From: Calocera cornea HHB12733
Taxonomy: Eukaryota; Basidiomycota; Dacrymycetes; Dacrymycetales; Dacrymycetaceae
DNA length: 64,000 nt
NCBI GenBank assembly: GCA_001632435.1
Contig: KV423921.1
Coordinates: 66,460-130,459, forward strand
Reading direction: 5' to 3'
Positions 26,428 to 36,886 of this stretch are shown here, piece by piece (within the stretch, counting starts at the first letter, position 1; each line of letters begins with the position of its first letter). The position numbers were made by a program, and so were the translations under genes. Under the pieces are notes generated by a model. It searched no databases, had not been told where the DNA came from, and saw only the letters and a program-made list of their open reading frames with translations.

Positions 26428-26810
26428 CGTACACCTGTCAACCTGGGTAGCCGTGAGCGGTGAGCGGTGAGCCGAGGACAGGAGGAGGAGAGGAGAGGGA
26501 GGAGCGGCGGCCTGCGCACCTATGTAGGGGATCGAACAGTGCACGGAGAGTGGGCAGGGGGTGGGGACACGCACACACAGGCAGCCAGCACACCCCATCC
26601 GGGCAGGGGAGGGTTGCCTAAACGGGAAGGAGCAGCGGAGGCAGTTGCTGTTGGCGGCTCAGGCGCGTGTGTGCACCGTGACTTCAGGTTGTACACAGTA
26701 GTGACTGACGGCTTGATTGCTTGACTGCTTGGCTACCGTCTGCGTACTTGCCTACTCGCTGTGCCCACCATCCGCCCCACCCCAACGCAGCACCCGCCCC
26801 AACCGCAGCG
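26428..26810. other. Divergent promoter region (dehydrogenase / PRP3)
   Basis: No gene. Holds the 5' flanks of the dehydrogenase (-) and PRP3 (+), with A/G-rich and C-rich segments. Confidence 0.45.
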
Positions 26811-29180
26811 ATGTCATCCACCAAGCGGCCGCTGGACGACCCCGCCTCCCAGCACGCATCAAAGCGGCCAAAAACGTGCGTCCCCCTCCTTCCCTCCCTC
26901 ATCAGTCAGCTACTGACAGTCCCAACAGCGGGGTAAGCCCACCAGGTGAATACGCCGGCCCTCCTCGTCTGACCGCACTACCATCTTCTCCCCTCAAACA
27001 GCCCGCAGACGCCAACGGCTCCTCACAATCGGCGGTGCGTCCTCCCCCTATCACCCGCGGCAGCGGAAGGGCTCATATGGCTCATGTGGCTGCCGGGACA
27101 GAACTCGGCTGCAGCCATGATCGCCCGCGCGAAAGCGGACATCGCCGCCAAGGTCGCCGCGCTCAAGGCGAAGCAGGCGCTCCCGTCTGGCCCTGCCGGC
27201 TCGGGCGCAGGCACACCGGCGACCCCGGCCACGCCCAGCACCGGCACCCCACGCCCCAGCGCCAGCGCCAGTGCCGGAGCGCCAGGCATCGACCCTGACC
27301 TGGCGAGGAAAGTGGCCGAAGCGAAGAAGCTCGTCGCGCAGCGGGTGGCGAAGAGCGAGATGCCCGGGAGCTCGTATCTCGTGCGTCTGCCCCTTCCCTT
27401 CCCCCAGTCTCCTCCCACAGCCAGCTAACCCGCTCATCCAGGCCCAGAAGCTGCAGCAGCAACAGCAGCAGCAACAACAACAACAACAACAACAAAAGCG
27501 CCGCGAGCCCCCCCCGCCCCCAGCAGCCACCACCCTCGCAGCCGCAGCAGCCACCAGCGCCGCCAGCGCCGCCGCGGGCCCCTCCGGCTCGGGCCTGGCA
27601 ATGGCCGCGCACCCGCTGCTGCTCGAGCCCGCGCAGCCGCAGCGCGTGCAGAGCAAGAAGGAACGGTACAAGCCTATGCAGCCCAAGTTCTCCTCTGTCA
27701 AGGTGCGTCGGTGCATATATCCTGGTGTGACGCAGGGTGCTGATTGGGCGGTCGTGTTCGTGCTTGCGTTGCACAGGCGAATGTGCGCACTGCCCCCCCG
27801 CCGTCGGCCACCCCGGCCCACGCCCCCTCCGCCCCGCAAGAAGCAGTGACGAACCCCTACGCGGCGCCCTCGACGCCCGTGGAAGGCGCGTTCGAAGGCG
27901 CCCCGCGGGAGCGCGCGGGCCGCGCACTGCGCTTCAACCAGAAGGGAAAATACATCCACCAGGCGGAGGAGATTCGCCGCGGGGCGCAGCTCGAGGAGCT
28001 CAAGGCGAAGATTGCGGAGCAGGCGAAGAAGGCCGGGCTGGGCGACGAGTTCGAGGTGCTTGATAAGGCTGTCAAGGTGCGTTGCGGCTGCTTCTGCTTC
28101 TCCTTGTACTGCACCTGCTTCTGCTGGCTAGAGTGTGTGCTGCGTAGCGGATTGGTGCTGATATGGCTGTGGCAGCATGATCCCCCTCCGGCGGTGGAAT
28201 GGTGGGACGAGGGCCTGCTGCCGACCAAGTCGTACGACGACGTCGAGCGCGGCCTGACGACGATCTACAATCCTGCCGGGCCGATCACGCTCTACGTGCA
28301 GCACCCGATCCCGCTGCAGCCGCCGTGGGCGAAGAACGAGCCGGCGCCGCGGAGCCTGATGCTGACCAAGAAGGAGCAGAAGAAGATGCGCAAGCAGCGG
28401 CGCGCCGCCGAGCTGCAGGACCACCAGGACCGCGTGCGCATGGGGCTCATCCCGCCCGACGCGCCAAAGGTCAAGCTCAGCAACATGATGCGCGTGCTGA
28501 CGTCGGACGCCGTGCAGGACCCGACCAAGGTCGAGGCGCGCATCCGGCGCGAGGTCGCGCAGCGGCGCGTGCAGCACGAGAAGATGAACCAGGCGCGCAA
28601 GCTGACGGACGAGCAGCGGCGGGAGAAGCTCGAGCAGAAGAAGGCCGAGGAAGAGAAGCGCGGCCTCGTCGGCGCCGTCTTCCGCATCCGCACCCTTGCG
28701 GACCCGGCGCAGAAGTTCAAGGTGCGCAAGAACGCGGACCAGTTCGGCCTCACGGGCATATGCATCCTGCACCCGCAGCTCGCCCTCGTCTTCGTCGAGG
28801 GCAGCGCAAAGGCCGTCAAGGGGTACAAGCGGCTCATGCTCGTCCGCATCAAGTGGACCGAGGCGGCCCAGGCGCGAGCGGAGGACGTTGAGATCGACTA
28901 TGGCGAGGCTGAGGGGGCAGCGGGGGAGAAGCGGCCTGCCCCCGCCCCTCCTGCTGCTGCGCCAGGGGAGGAGGGCAAGGAGGGCCAGGTGGCGCTCGAG
29001 GACAACCGGTGCGACCTGTGCTGGGAGGGCCCCCTCCGGGAGCGGGCGTTCCAGAACTTCAGGCCGAAGGCCTGCCCGACCGACGCCCTCGCCAAGGAGG
29101 CGCTGGGGGAGAAGCTCAGGGGGCTCTGGGATCTCGCTAAGAATTGGGTGCCGGAGGATGAGGTCACCGGCGCTGTTTGA
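26811..29180 (+). CDS. PRP3: U4/U6 small nuclear ribonucleoprotein PRP3
   Basis: Seven exons (26811-26875, 26929-26932, 27002-27034, 27102-27380, 27442-27702, 27777-28076, 28176-29180) give 648 aa. PRP3 binds the U4/U6 duplex in the tri-snRNP of the spliceosome. The N-terminal part has Lys/Ala-rich helices ('AMIARAKADIAAKVAAL'), then a poly-Gln tract coded by CAA/CAG repeats near 27455-27495. The conserved C-terminal core includes 'RFNQKGKYIHQAEEIR', 'VEWWDEGLLP', 'YVQHPIPLQPPW', 'LTKKEQKKMRKQRR' and the terminal ferredoxin-like part ('VFVEGSAKAVKGYKRL', 'NRCDLCWEG'). The 4-nt second exon is needed to keep the frame. Confidence 0.93.
26929..26932 (+). other. Predicted 4-nt microexon in PRP3
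   Basis: CGGG is flanked by AG on the left and GTAAGC on the right. Without it, exon 1 (phase 2) cannot join exon 3 in the frame used by the rest of the gene; with it, the whole 649-codon model closes exactly. Confidence 0.6.
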
Positions 29181-29289
29181 CCGATGGGGAGCTTACTGCT
29201 CATAGCATGTTGATGGGGACGGGGACAGGTGGATGAGAGCAACGGGGTCGGCCATGCATGTTATCTATTCAGAGTACAATGTATGCTGC

Positions 29290-31745
29290 TCAGCCCTCGA
29301 TCGCCTCCTGCTGCTCAGCCACCTCCTGCACCTCCTCTATCCCAGCGTCCGCCCCGAGCTCATCCACGACCGCCATTGCTTCCCCCTCCTCGTCCCCCTC
29401 CCCATCCAGACCATCAGCCACCACCTCCGCAGGCGTAGCAGCAGCAGCCTTGTCGCGCGACTTCTGGCTCTGCTCCTGCCCCGCGGGGGAGACGTCCTCC
29501 CCGAATATCCGGAGGGAGAGCGCGCTGCGCGCTTTCTTGTCCAGCAGCAGGCCGGAGGAGGCGGCCGCTCTCCATAGGGGAAGGACGATGGGCTGCTTGA
29601 AGTCGTCTGCCTCGGAGGGGGTGACGCGGACGAGGTAGCTGGTGCCGGCTATGAACGCACTCGTCAGTACTGTATAGGCGCATAAAGATGGAGGAAGTTG
29701 CCAACTTTTGCTTTGCAGCGCGCTCCGGAACGGCTCGTGCAGCTCCTCGAACGTCGGGTTGTACCCCGCAATCAGCGCCTTGAGGTCCGGCACGCTCGCG
29801 TCCAGTATCTCCTCCGGCTTGACATGCGGCAACACGAGCGAGACACCGTCGTGGAGGAACCGGAACGCGCGCGCCGTCCCGCCCGTGCTGTGCTCCGCGA
29901 TCACCTTTGTGCCGCAGTTGATCAGCCGGATGCGCGAGGTGTCGTTGCTCTGCAGGATGGACTTGATGATCTCGTTCGTGAGATAGACGGAGCGGATGCT
30001 GTCGCCCTTGGAGCTGCGCGCGAAGAGGAGGTGGGAGGGGAAGGTCGGGCGGAGGTTGAGGTATTCTCTGCATCAGCGTTAGAGAATCACCGCATCATAG
30101 CATGTGTGACCTACAAGCCCTCTTTGATCTGCTCGTTGTCTTCGGAGATGTAATGGAAAGGTTGCTCCGAATACGTGCCGCCCGTCGTACCCTCAAAATC
30201 CTCCTCGACCTCCGCTTTGGTTCGTTTTTGCTCCGGCTGACCGTCGAGCTCGTCATCGGCTTTCCGTTTCTGAGGTGCACCGTCCTGAGGTACAGAGGGA
30301 GCAGGCTCCTGTCTTGGTGCTTTTTGAAGCAGCGCAACGAAGAAGGCGCCAGTATCCTGGTCTTGCGGAAGAATACGGATACTAAATCACGTCAGGTGTG
30401 TAAGGGCGGGTTGGGGGCAAATAGCATACCATCTGTCGAGATGCAACGACTTGGCGTTCTCGGGTGGCCAGCACGTTGCCACAACCCGCTTCGGAGGATC
30501 CTTGTCCGCGATCGATTCTTCGTATTCCGCAAATGTATCCTTCGTGGTCCCATCCTTGTCGACAGCGACCGTCCATGCGTCCATCCCCGGCCTTCGGATA
30601 AGGCCGGGCAGCTTGTCGGAGACATCCACGATGCTGAACTCGCCGGACGACTGGTTGATTGCGGCTGCGATGACGGCCTCGTTCTCCACTGGATTGAGAG
30701 AACATGTAGAGTATACCAGCAGACCACCAGCCTTTAGCATCTTCATCCCACGTAACAATATTCGGAGCTGTAACCTACAGTGCTACATAAGCGACTGACT
30801 GGAAGAGCAGGTAGGACGCATACGTATGCATTCCATTCGGAGCTGTTATGCTCCAGTCCCGCCAGATGTTGATGTTCTTCCGAAGCGTACCATCACCAGA
30901 GCAAGGCACATCAGCAAGGATCCGATCAAATTTGAGCGTCGTCAGACCGGAGCTGGAGCTCTCCGAAGGTATCTTGATATTAGGAAACCCTGACGCATCG
31001 AGATTTGTCACCATAAGCGCCGGCGACGCCAGCCGACCAGCCTGATGCACAAGCATGTGTGTTCGCTTGTAGTCCGCATCATTCGCAATGAGCAGACCGG
31101 AGGGTATTGACGATGCTGACGACGCATCGGCAGCATGGAGCGCTTCGATGAGCTGGGCAGATTTGCTACCCGGCGCAGCGCACATGTCCATAACGTAGTG
31201 GTGCGGCTGCACATCCAACAATAAGGGCGGGATCATGCTGACCAGTTCTTGGCGAGAGATGTTCCCCGCATCCGTTTCGTAGACGAGGAAGAGCTGGAAG
31301 CGGCGGAATTCCTCCGATTTGCGCAGGACACGCTTGGCGAGGTTCAGTTGCCAGACCAGTCCCTGAGGGTACCAGGAGATCTGTTTCGGAGGATCGACGG
31401 TCTGGCCCTCAAAGGAGATCCCCGTCAGCGAGGGTAAGTGGTGCATCTTGATATATTCGTTGAGCTCTTGAGCGGTCGCTCGGCTGCCAGTGACGCGGAA
31501 GGAAGTCGGCAGGGGAGAAAGCATGGACGCCATGAACGCCTCCCATTCCTCGGGTTTCATGATCTTCTGCTTCTCGTAGTACGCGCGGAACTTGGGATTC
31601 TCGGAGGGGGTCCCCCATTTGTCGGTCCGCTTCTTGGACGTGCCGTCGCCGCCCGTCCCTTTGTGGGTCTTCTGTGGCGAAGCGTGAGCATTAGCAAGCG
31701 CGAAATGGAGAGACTGGGATGCACCCCTCGTCTTCCGCGTGGCAT
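29290..31745 (-). CDS. NCL1: tRNA (cytosine-5) methyltransferase NCL1/TRM4 (NSUN2 type)
   Basis: Six exons (31745-31725, 31671-30824, 30774-30430, 30381-30115, 30067-29706, 29648-29290) give 733 aa. The enzyme places m5C on tRNAs at several positions, using S-adenosylmethionine. The AdoMet-binding segment is 'VMDMCAAPGSKSAQLIE'. The two conserved cysteines of RNA m5C methyltransferases are in 'DVPCSGDGT' (release) and 'YSTCSLNPVENEAV' (nucleophile). An N-terminal Arg/Gly/Lys-rich leader, as in NSUN2, follows a 21-nt first exon. The C-terminal part has a PUA-like region and an acidic Ala/Glu tail. The fifth intron (29705-29649) has an unusual GTTGGC donor but gives a frame-correct join. Confidence 0.94.
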
Positions 31746-32484
31746 CGAGGGTAATATGCCGGACGCTAGTGAAGCAAGCCGAAAGCGAAGCAGCTTGTCG
31801 ATCTGTCCTAACTCGCCGATTCAACAATACAAGAATCCGGACGGCGATGCGCCTTGCAGGAACTTTTTCCTTGTCCGGTCGCCGACGGTTGCGAAAGCTA
31901 AATTTGGGCGGGGACAGCGGAGGCAAATGATTCGGCTGGATTGATGCCGTTTTGGTCGCGTGGCCGGCGAAGTCTGCCGAAATGCGGGGTAAACGGCATC
32001 GTGTGATCTCACCGCGGGGTAAGTGATGGCTTGTCGGAGGGCGTCAACATCTGACAATAGGGGATGGAATGGGCTTCAGCATGTAGACGACTCGATCAGG
32101 GATGCATTCATCACCTGGAGAAATCTACGCATGAATCCAGAATGCCGTTCTTGAGAAATACCTGGTTAGACACTGTGGGTCTGGTGCTTGTTACCCCGCG
32201 TCAAGACCCCTGCGACTTCCGTATTAAGCAGAGCCACATGCGGGGGGGCTTCGTGGGGTCAGCAGGTCACCTGGCCCCCATGCTCCCAGACCCAGGATAC
32301 CAAACACCGAAGCAGTGCCCCTTCCCGTCAGTCTTATAAGCCAGCGCAGCGCCCCAGTTGGGCCCGGCAGGGCTTGTAGTCTCCCGTCACTACTGCACCA
32401 CACTCTTTGCTAGAGTTCCCTCCCCGAAAGAACCCGTCGTTGTACGATACAGCACGATACTACCTTGAAAACAAACCAAACAGC
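31746..32484. other. Divergent intergenic region
   Basis: 5' flanks of NCL1 (-) and the small Cys-rich gene (+). A CTTATAAGCC palindromic TATA-like element lies near 32332-32341. No gene is supported. Confidence 0.45.
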
Positions 32485-33001
32485 ATGGCTGAGTTGAGCA
32501 CCTCCCCCACCTCGTCCACGTCGTCTGTCGAGATCGCGGACGCCCTGTTCTGCCACGCGCACGGGCAGGAGGTCGTACGTCCCTTTTCTAACCCAGTGCT
32601 CCCCTGATCCCGTTCTGACCCTCTTCCACAGTGCAAGGACTGCCAGTTCGACGGCCGCGAGGACAACAACACCTTCTTCGGGGTGAGCTGCCGGTCGTCT
32701 TCGTTGTCATGACGACGCATGACGCTGACTGGATATGCTGCAGTTCGACCCCATCGACCGCGAGCCCCTCTCGGTGCCCGCCTACACCGTTAACAAGGAC
32801 GGCAAGTACAACTGCAAGAAGCATGCCTCTGACAGTGCGCCTCCGTTCTATACCTTCATCGAGCAAGAACACGAATGCTGACGTCACCCGCCCCTCTATA
32901 CAGGCTGCGCCCAGTGCTACAACTGGAAGAAGCAGATCAGCAAGCTGAACAAGGAGGCCAAGAAGGCCGGCAAGAAGGATATCGGCACCAACCTGTGGTG
33001 A
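32485..33001 (+). CDS. Small Cys-rich protein, possible zinc ribbon (unknown function)
   Basis: Four exons (32485-32574, 32632-32682, 32744-32834, 32904-33001) give 109 aa. After a Ser/Thr-rich start come two cysteine/histidine clusters: 'CHAHGQEVCKDCQFD', followed by an acidic Arg-Glu-Asp-Asn-Asn stretch, and 'CKKHASDSCAQCYNWKK', followed by a Lys-rich C-terminus. The paired CxxC spacing suggests bound zinc, somewhat like short MYND or ribbon proteins. No signal peptide or membrane segment is visible, so it is probably intracellular. All introns are 57-69 nt with canonical ends, which supports a real gene. I do not recognise an assigned function. Confidence 0.8.
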
Positions 33002-33643
33002 ACACCTTTCCTGTCCAGATCAATATGACGCCATGCCGTTTCCAATGCCGTTGTTGACGCCCATGTGGGACAAAGGTTGAGGTTGAGGTAGACGTGCTGT
33101 ACAAATGATGTAAAGAAAGCTGTATTGCGTTGGTGTAGGAACGCTGCGGTGTATGTATGCCAGATGTATGCGGGTTGATAGGGTGTATGCACATGATTTG
33201 AGGTCGATATGGGCTGCGAGTTGCCTGTTCGCGTCGATCCACCAACGGGTCCCAGCGAAGATGGCTGCGCGACGTTATATGCTGCACATGTACTTTCCGA
33301 CGATCCGAGGACAGTCAGACCCCATGGGTTGCATACAACCACCTAATACCCGAGTAGTTGAAACAGGTAAGATTGCTATTGCGCCGCGCAGTCTACGAGT
33401 ACATTGAAGATGTTTTGAGAATGTGAAATGTTGTAGAAATAGTGTGAAAGTTGAGTTACGAGACCTTGCATTGTTGTAACGGTGACGTGATGAAGCAATC
33501 AAAATGCGACGAGTCGAATATTGAGCGAGAAAGGCGGAAAAAAAGGAAACGGTAACTAGCAGCAGTACATTACGGACGCGGAAAGCATTCAGCCCCAGAG
33601 AGGAAAGGGAAAGAGGATCGTCCATGGCCGTGGCGTCGAGCCT
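33002..33643. other. Convergent 3' flanks
   Basis: A/T-richer sequence between two convergent genes. It probably holds both 3' untranslated regions; no coding sequence is supported. Confidence 0.45.
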
Positions 33644-36600
33644 TCAGGCGGGAGAGACCGAGTCTGAGCCTGCCGCCCTCGCCTTCGCCACGCGGCTCTT
33701 GTACCGCTTCTTGTACTTGCCCTTCCCTGTGGCCGGCTGGGGCTGAACCTCCGGGAGAGGCTCGTCGGGCAGTACAGTCGGGGCTGGAGACTGGGATGCC
33801 GATCTCGAGCCGGGCAGACGGACGGTATACACGTGCTCTTCCTTGTCCTCCGGGGTAGCTTCGGCGTCAGCGGCGGGAGCGTCCACGACCGCCGGAGTCA
33901 CGGGCTGCTCTGCCTGCTTGGACTCTACAGAAGCAGCACCCGAGCTGGCCTGAGAGACGTGCACCTTGACCACCTCCGGGGAGTAGGCAGGCGTGTGCGG
34001 CGCAACCGGCGAGGACAGCTCGGTCGAGTTGCGCGAGACGGTGTTCGAAAGGGGCACGTAGGGAGGCGTGTGCAGTCCGGGCGGGGTCGCAGGGTGGGGC
34101 ATGGGCGTCTGATCCTCGGCGGGTGGAGTGTAGGACGACACGCTGGGCAGGACCGCGGAGCCGAAGCGGGGGACGAAAGGCTGGGCGAAGGCGTTGAGGG
34201 ACGTATTAGTCGGGCGATCGGGGAGGGCAGGAGGGGGCGAAATCGGCACGAAAGTGTAGGTGGGCGAGGCGTACGTCTCCTGGTACGGGTCGAACGGCAG
34301 GTGGTAGGGGAAGCCTTCCGGGCCGGGGGCAGGGACCCGGACCGGGGCGTAGAACCCCTCCGGGCCCTGGTAGAACTCGTACGCGCCGTCGAATGGGTAG
34401 GGCTGGGGCTCAGGCGGGGTGGGCGGCGCGCCGCCCATCACGGCGCCGAACAGGAACTTCTCCCCGCCGGTCATGACGCCGCCCGGGGAGACCTCGGTCT
34501 GCCAGGAGGGCATGGGCTGCTGGGGAGAGGGAGCCGGCATGGGAGGGGAGGGCGTGTGTGGGTAGGAGGCGCTGCTGTACGGGCTTGGCGAGTGCTCCGG
34601 GAAGGCGGAGCGGGGGTGGGCGTAGGCCGTGTAGAGCGGTTCGAGAGCAGCAGGGGCGGGCTGGGCGGCGGACCACTGTTGGTGATAGGCGGGCACTGCC
34701 TGGACGGGATGGCGCGAGAAGGAGCGGAAACCGAGGTCGTCCACCGCGCGCTCTGGCCCTGCGGCGACTTCTTCCTCGCCCTCGCCCTCGTCCTCGTCCT
34801 CATCCTCGGGCAAAGAGGCGTAGCGGGGCGGCGCAGAATAGGTGCCGATCCTGAGGCGTATCAAGGGAGAGGGCGGCACTTCATCTTCGATCGCAACCTC
34901 CTCTTCCTCTTCCGCTTGAACAGGCGGCGCAAGCGCCATGGGAGCAGCGAGAGCCGCAGCCGCAGGCTCCACATCCCCCTCCGAGCCCGACTCAGAGGAA
35001 GGCGGCTCCTGCACCCCGCCAGCCACATCAGCAACCACCTCCGCTACCGGCACCGCGGCCGGGACTCCTTCCTCCTCCTGCTGCACAGGCTCAGGCTCAG
35101 GCTCAGGCTCAAGCTCGGGCTGAGGCCGCGTGAGCCCCAGCTCCTCAGCCCGCGCGCGCGCCTTGGCCTTCTTCTCCAGGAGCTTGCGCTGTTTCCTGCT
35201 GAGCTTGTCTTGCGCTGCGGTGGTGGCGATGGCGGCGGCGTTGGCGTTGGCCGTGGCCGTGCGGTCGTCTGCCGCGGTGGGGGCGGGGGCGGGAGAGGTG
35301 GGGAGGGAGAGCGCGGCGAGGTGCGAGGCCAGGAGCTGCTTGATCTGCTCCAGGTGGGAGGAAGTGGGTTGGTGACTGAGGGAAGCGAGCGCGTCCACCA
35401 CTTCCTTCTCCTGCGCCAGCCCGCTCTGGAGGACGAGGTGCACCGCGTGCTCGCTCGCGCTGGCCAGAGCGAGGGCGAGGTTGCTCCCTCCCTCTTGCAG
35501 CGCATAGATGGGCGCGTTACCCGGCTCGGACGGGGGGAAGGTTGTGAGGAGATGCTGTACGACGGCGGGCTGCGCCGAGCCGAGCGCGGTGTGGAACGCG
35601 GTGCGGTGGGACGCGTCCTGGTCCTTCGCATCGGCGCCTGCGCAGGTCGTCAGACAATTGTAGTCAGCATAGGAGGGAGACGAAAGCGCACCATTATCCA
35701 GGAGCCACTGGACGAGCGCCAGATCGCCCCTCCCAGCCGCGACGTGCAAGAGCGTTTCCCCGCCGGCCCGCGCCGGCTCCAGCTCCGCCCCGCGCACGTC
35801 CAGCCCGGCGTCCACCTCCCTCCTGACACCCTGGGCGTCCCCCGCGCGGGCAGCAGCGAACGCCGCGCGTCTGCTCTCGGCCCTTCGGCGCTCCTGGAGC
35901 TCCTCGAGCCTGCGCGCCTCCTCCCTCCGCCTGCGCTTCTCGCGCTTCCTCTCCTTCTTCCGCTCCTCCTCCTCCCGCTCCCTCCTCGCCCGCTCCTCCT
36001 CCTCCCTAACCCTCCTCTCCTCCTCCTCCCGCACCCTCCTACCCTCCTCCTCCTCCCTCTCCCGGCGCGCCCGCTCCTCCGCCCGCCGCCGCTCCAGCGC
36101 CTCCCTCGCCACCCCCTGCGCCAGCACGGGCACCACCCGCGGAACAGGCTTGATCATCCCGCGCGCGCCCACAGCCTGCAGGATCTCGTCGATCCTGCTC
36201 CCCGCACGCGCGGCGTCAGCGCGCTGCCGCAGGCGCAGGGGAGAGGAGGCGTACGTGATCCCGTTCCCGGTACCGTTTGTGTGCAGCCGCAGGGGCGGGC
36301 CCACCTCCTGCTCAAGCTGCTTCTCGAGGTCCAGGTCGGCAGCGGCACTGTCGAAGGAGACAGCGGTGGTGGAGGAGGAGGAGCGCGGGAGAGGGAGGAG
36401 CTCGCGCCCCTCCTCCATCCACGCGTCCCGCTGGGCCAGGTCCTCCGCCTGCTCGCGCTCCCAGGACGGGCGCTGCGGCTCCAGCCCCATCTCCAGCTCG
36501 TCCGCCTCGGCCTCCCCCTCCGCGTCCGTATCCGCCTCCCTCCCCACCAGCTGCAGCGGGAGCGCGTGCGTCGCGCGCGGGTGAAATCGCCCAGAGCGGT

Positions 36601-36886
36601 ACACCTTCCTCGCCCGGCTGATAGGGGACGATCCGGTCGAGGAGGGGGATGAAGAGGGCGAGGGCGAGGAGGAGGGCGTGGTGTTGTCCGAGTCGTTCGT
36701 CACGCCGGGGTTGGTGCGCCTAGCGGGTGGGGATGACTTGGAGGAGAGGGTTGTGAGGGGACGGAGGGGGATGTCGTCTGTGTTGTCGTTGCTGTCGTTG
36801 TCGTCGTTGTTGCGGGTGGAGCGGGTGGAGCGGGTGTCGGAGAGGCCGAACGCGGCGCGGTCGAAGGAGTGGAGGAAGTCGGTCAT
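33644..36886 (-). CDS. Large ankyrin-repeat protein with charged helix and Pro-rich C-terminus
   Basis: Two exons (36886-35692, 35637-33644) are separated by a 54-nt in-frame intron (35691-35638); the protein is 1062 aa. The intron call is supported because its removal restores an ankyrin consensus ('WLLDNGADAKDQDASHRTAFHTAL' across the join, read in two parts). Order: disordered Ser/Asn/Asp-rich N-terminus, acidic stretch, a long Glu/Arg/Lys helix (about residues 261-340), two to three ankyrin-like repeats (about 341-440), a Lys-rich helix ('KLSRKQRKLLEKKAKARA'), and a long Pro/Ser/Tyr-rich C-terminal half ending in a basic patch. No enzyme domain or membrane segment is seen. The function is unknown; a scaffold role is only an inference. 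The in-frame codon upstream at 36946 is GTG, so the ATG at 36886 is preferred. Confidence 0.82.
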   Translation of the reverse strand: MTDFLHSFDRAAFGLSDTRSTRSTRNNDDNDSNDNTDDIPLRPLTTLSSKSSPPARRTNPGVTNDSDNTTPSSSPSPSSSPSSTGSSPISRARKVYRSGRFHPRATHALPLQLVGREADTDAEGEAEADELEMGLEPQRPSWEREQAEDLAQRDAWMEEGRELLPLPRSSSSTTAVSFDSAAADLDLEKQLEQEVGPPLRLHTNGTGNGITYASSPLRLRQRADAARAGSRIDEILQAVGARGMIKPVPRVVPVLAQGVAREALERRRAEERARREREEEEGRRVREEEERRVREEEERARREREEEERKKERKREKRRRREEARRLEELQERRRAESRRAAFAAARAGDAQGVRREVDAGLDVRGAELEPARAGGETLLHVAAGRGDLALVQWLLDNGALSSPSYADYNCLTTCAGADAKDQDASHRTAFHTALGSAQPAVVQHLLTTFPPSEPGNAPIYALQEGGSNLALALASASEHAVHLVLQSGLAQEKEVVDALASLSHQPTSSHLEQIKQLLASHLAALSLPTSPAPAPTAADDRTATANANAAAIATTAAQDKLSRKQRKLLEKKAKARARAEELGLTRPQPELEPEPEPEPVQQEEEGVPAAVPVAEVVADVAGGVQEPPSSESGSEGDVEPAAAALAAPMALAPPVQAEEEEEVAIEDEVPPSPLIRLRIGTYSAPPRYASLPEDEDEDEGEGEEEVAAGPERAVDDLGFRSFSRHPVQAVPAYHQQWSAAQPAPAALEPLYTAYAHPRSAFPEHSPSPYSSASYPHTPSPPMPAPSPQQPMPSWQTEVSPGGVMTGGEKFLFGAVMGGAPPTPPEPQPYPFDGAYEFYQGPEGFYAPVRVPAPGPEGFPYHLPFDPYQETYASPTYTFVPISPPPALPDRPTNTSLNAFAQPFVPRFGSAVLPSVSSYTPPAEDQTPMPHPATPPGLHTPPYVPLSNTVSRNSTELSSPVAPHTPAYSPEVVKVHVSQASSGAASVESKQAEQPVTPAVVDAPAADAEATPEDKEEHVYTVRLPGSRSASQSPAPTVLPDEPLPEVQPQPATGKGKYKKRYKSRVAKARAAGSDSVSPA

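Noticed and set aside
33833..36652. 939-codon open frame antisense to the ankyrin gene
   Set aside because: Arg/Gly/Leu-rich composition without motifs; explained by GC-rich codons of the opposite strand.
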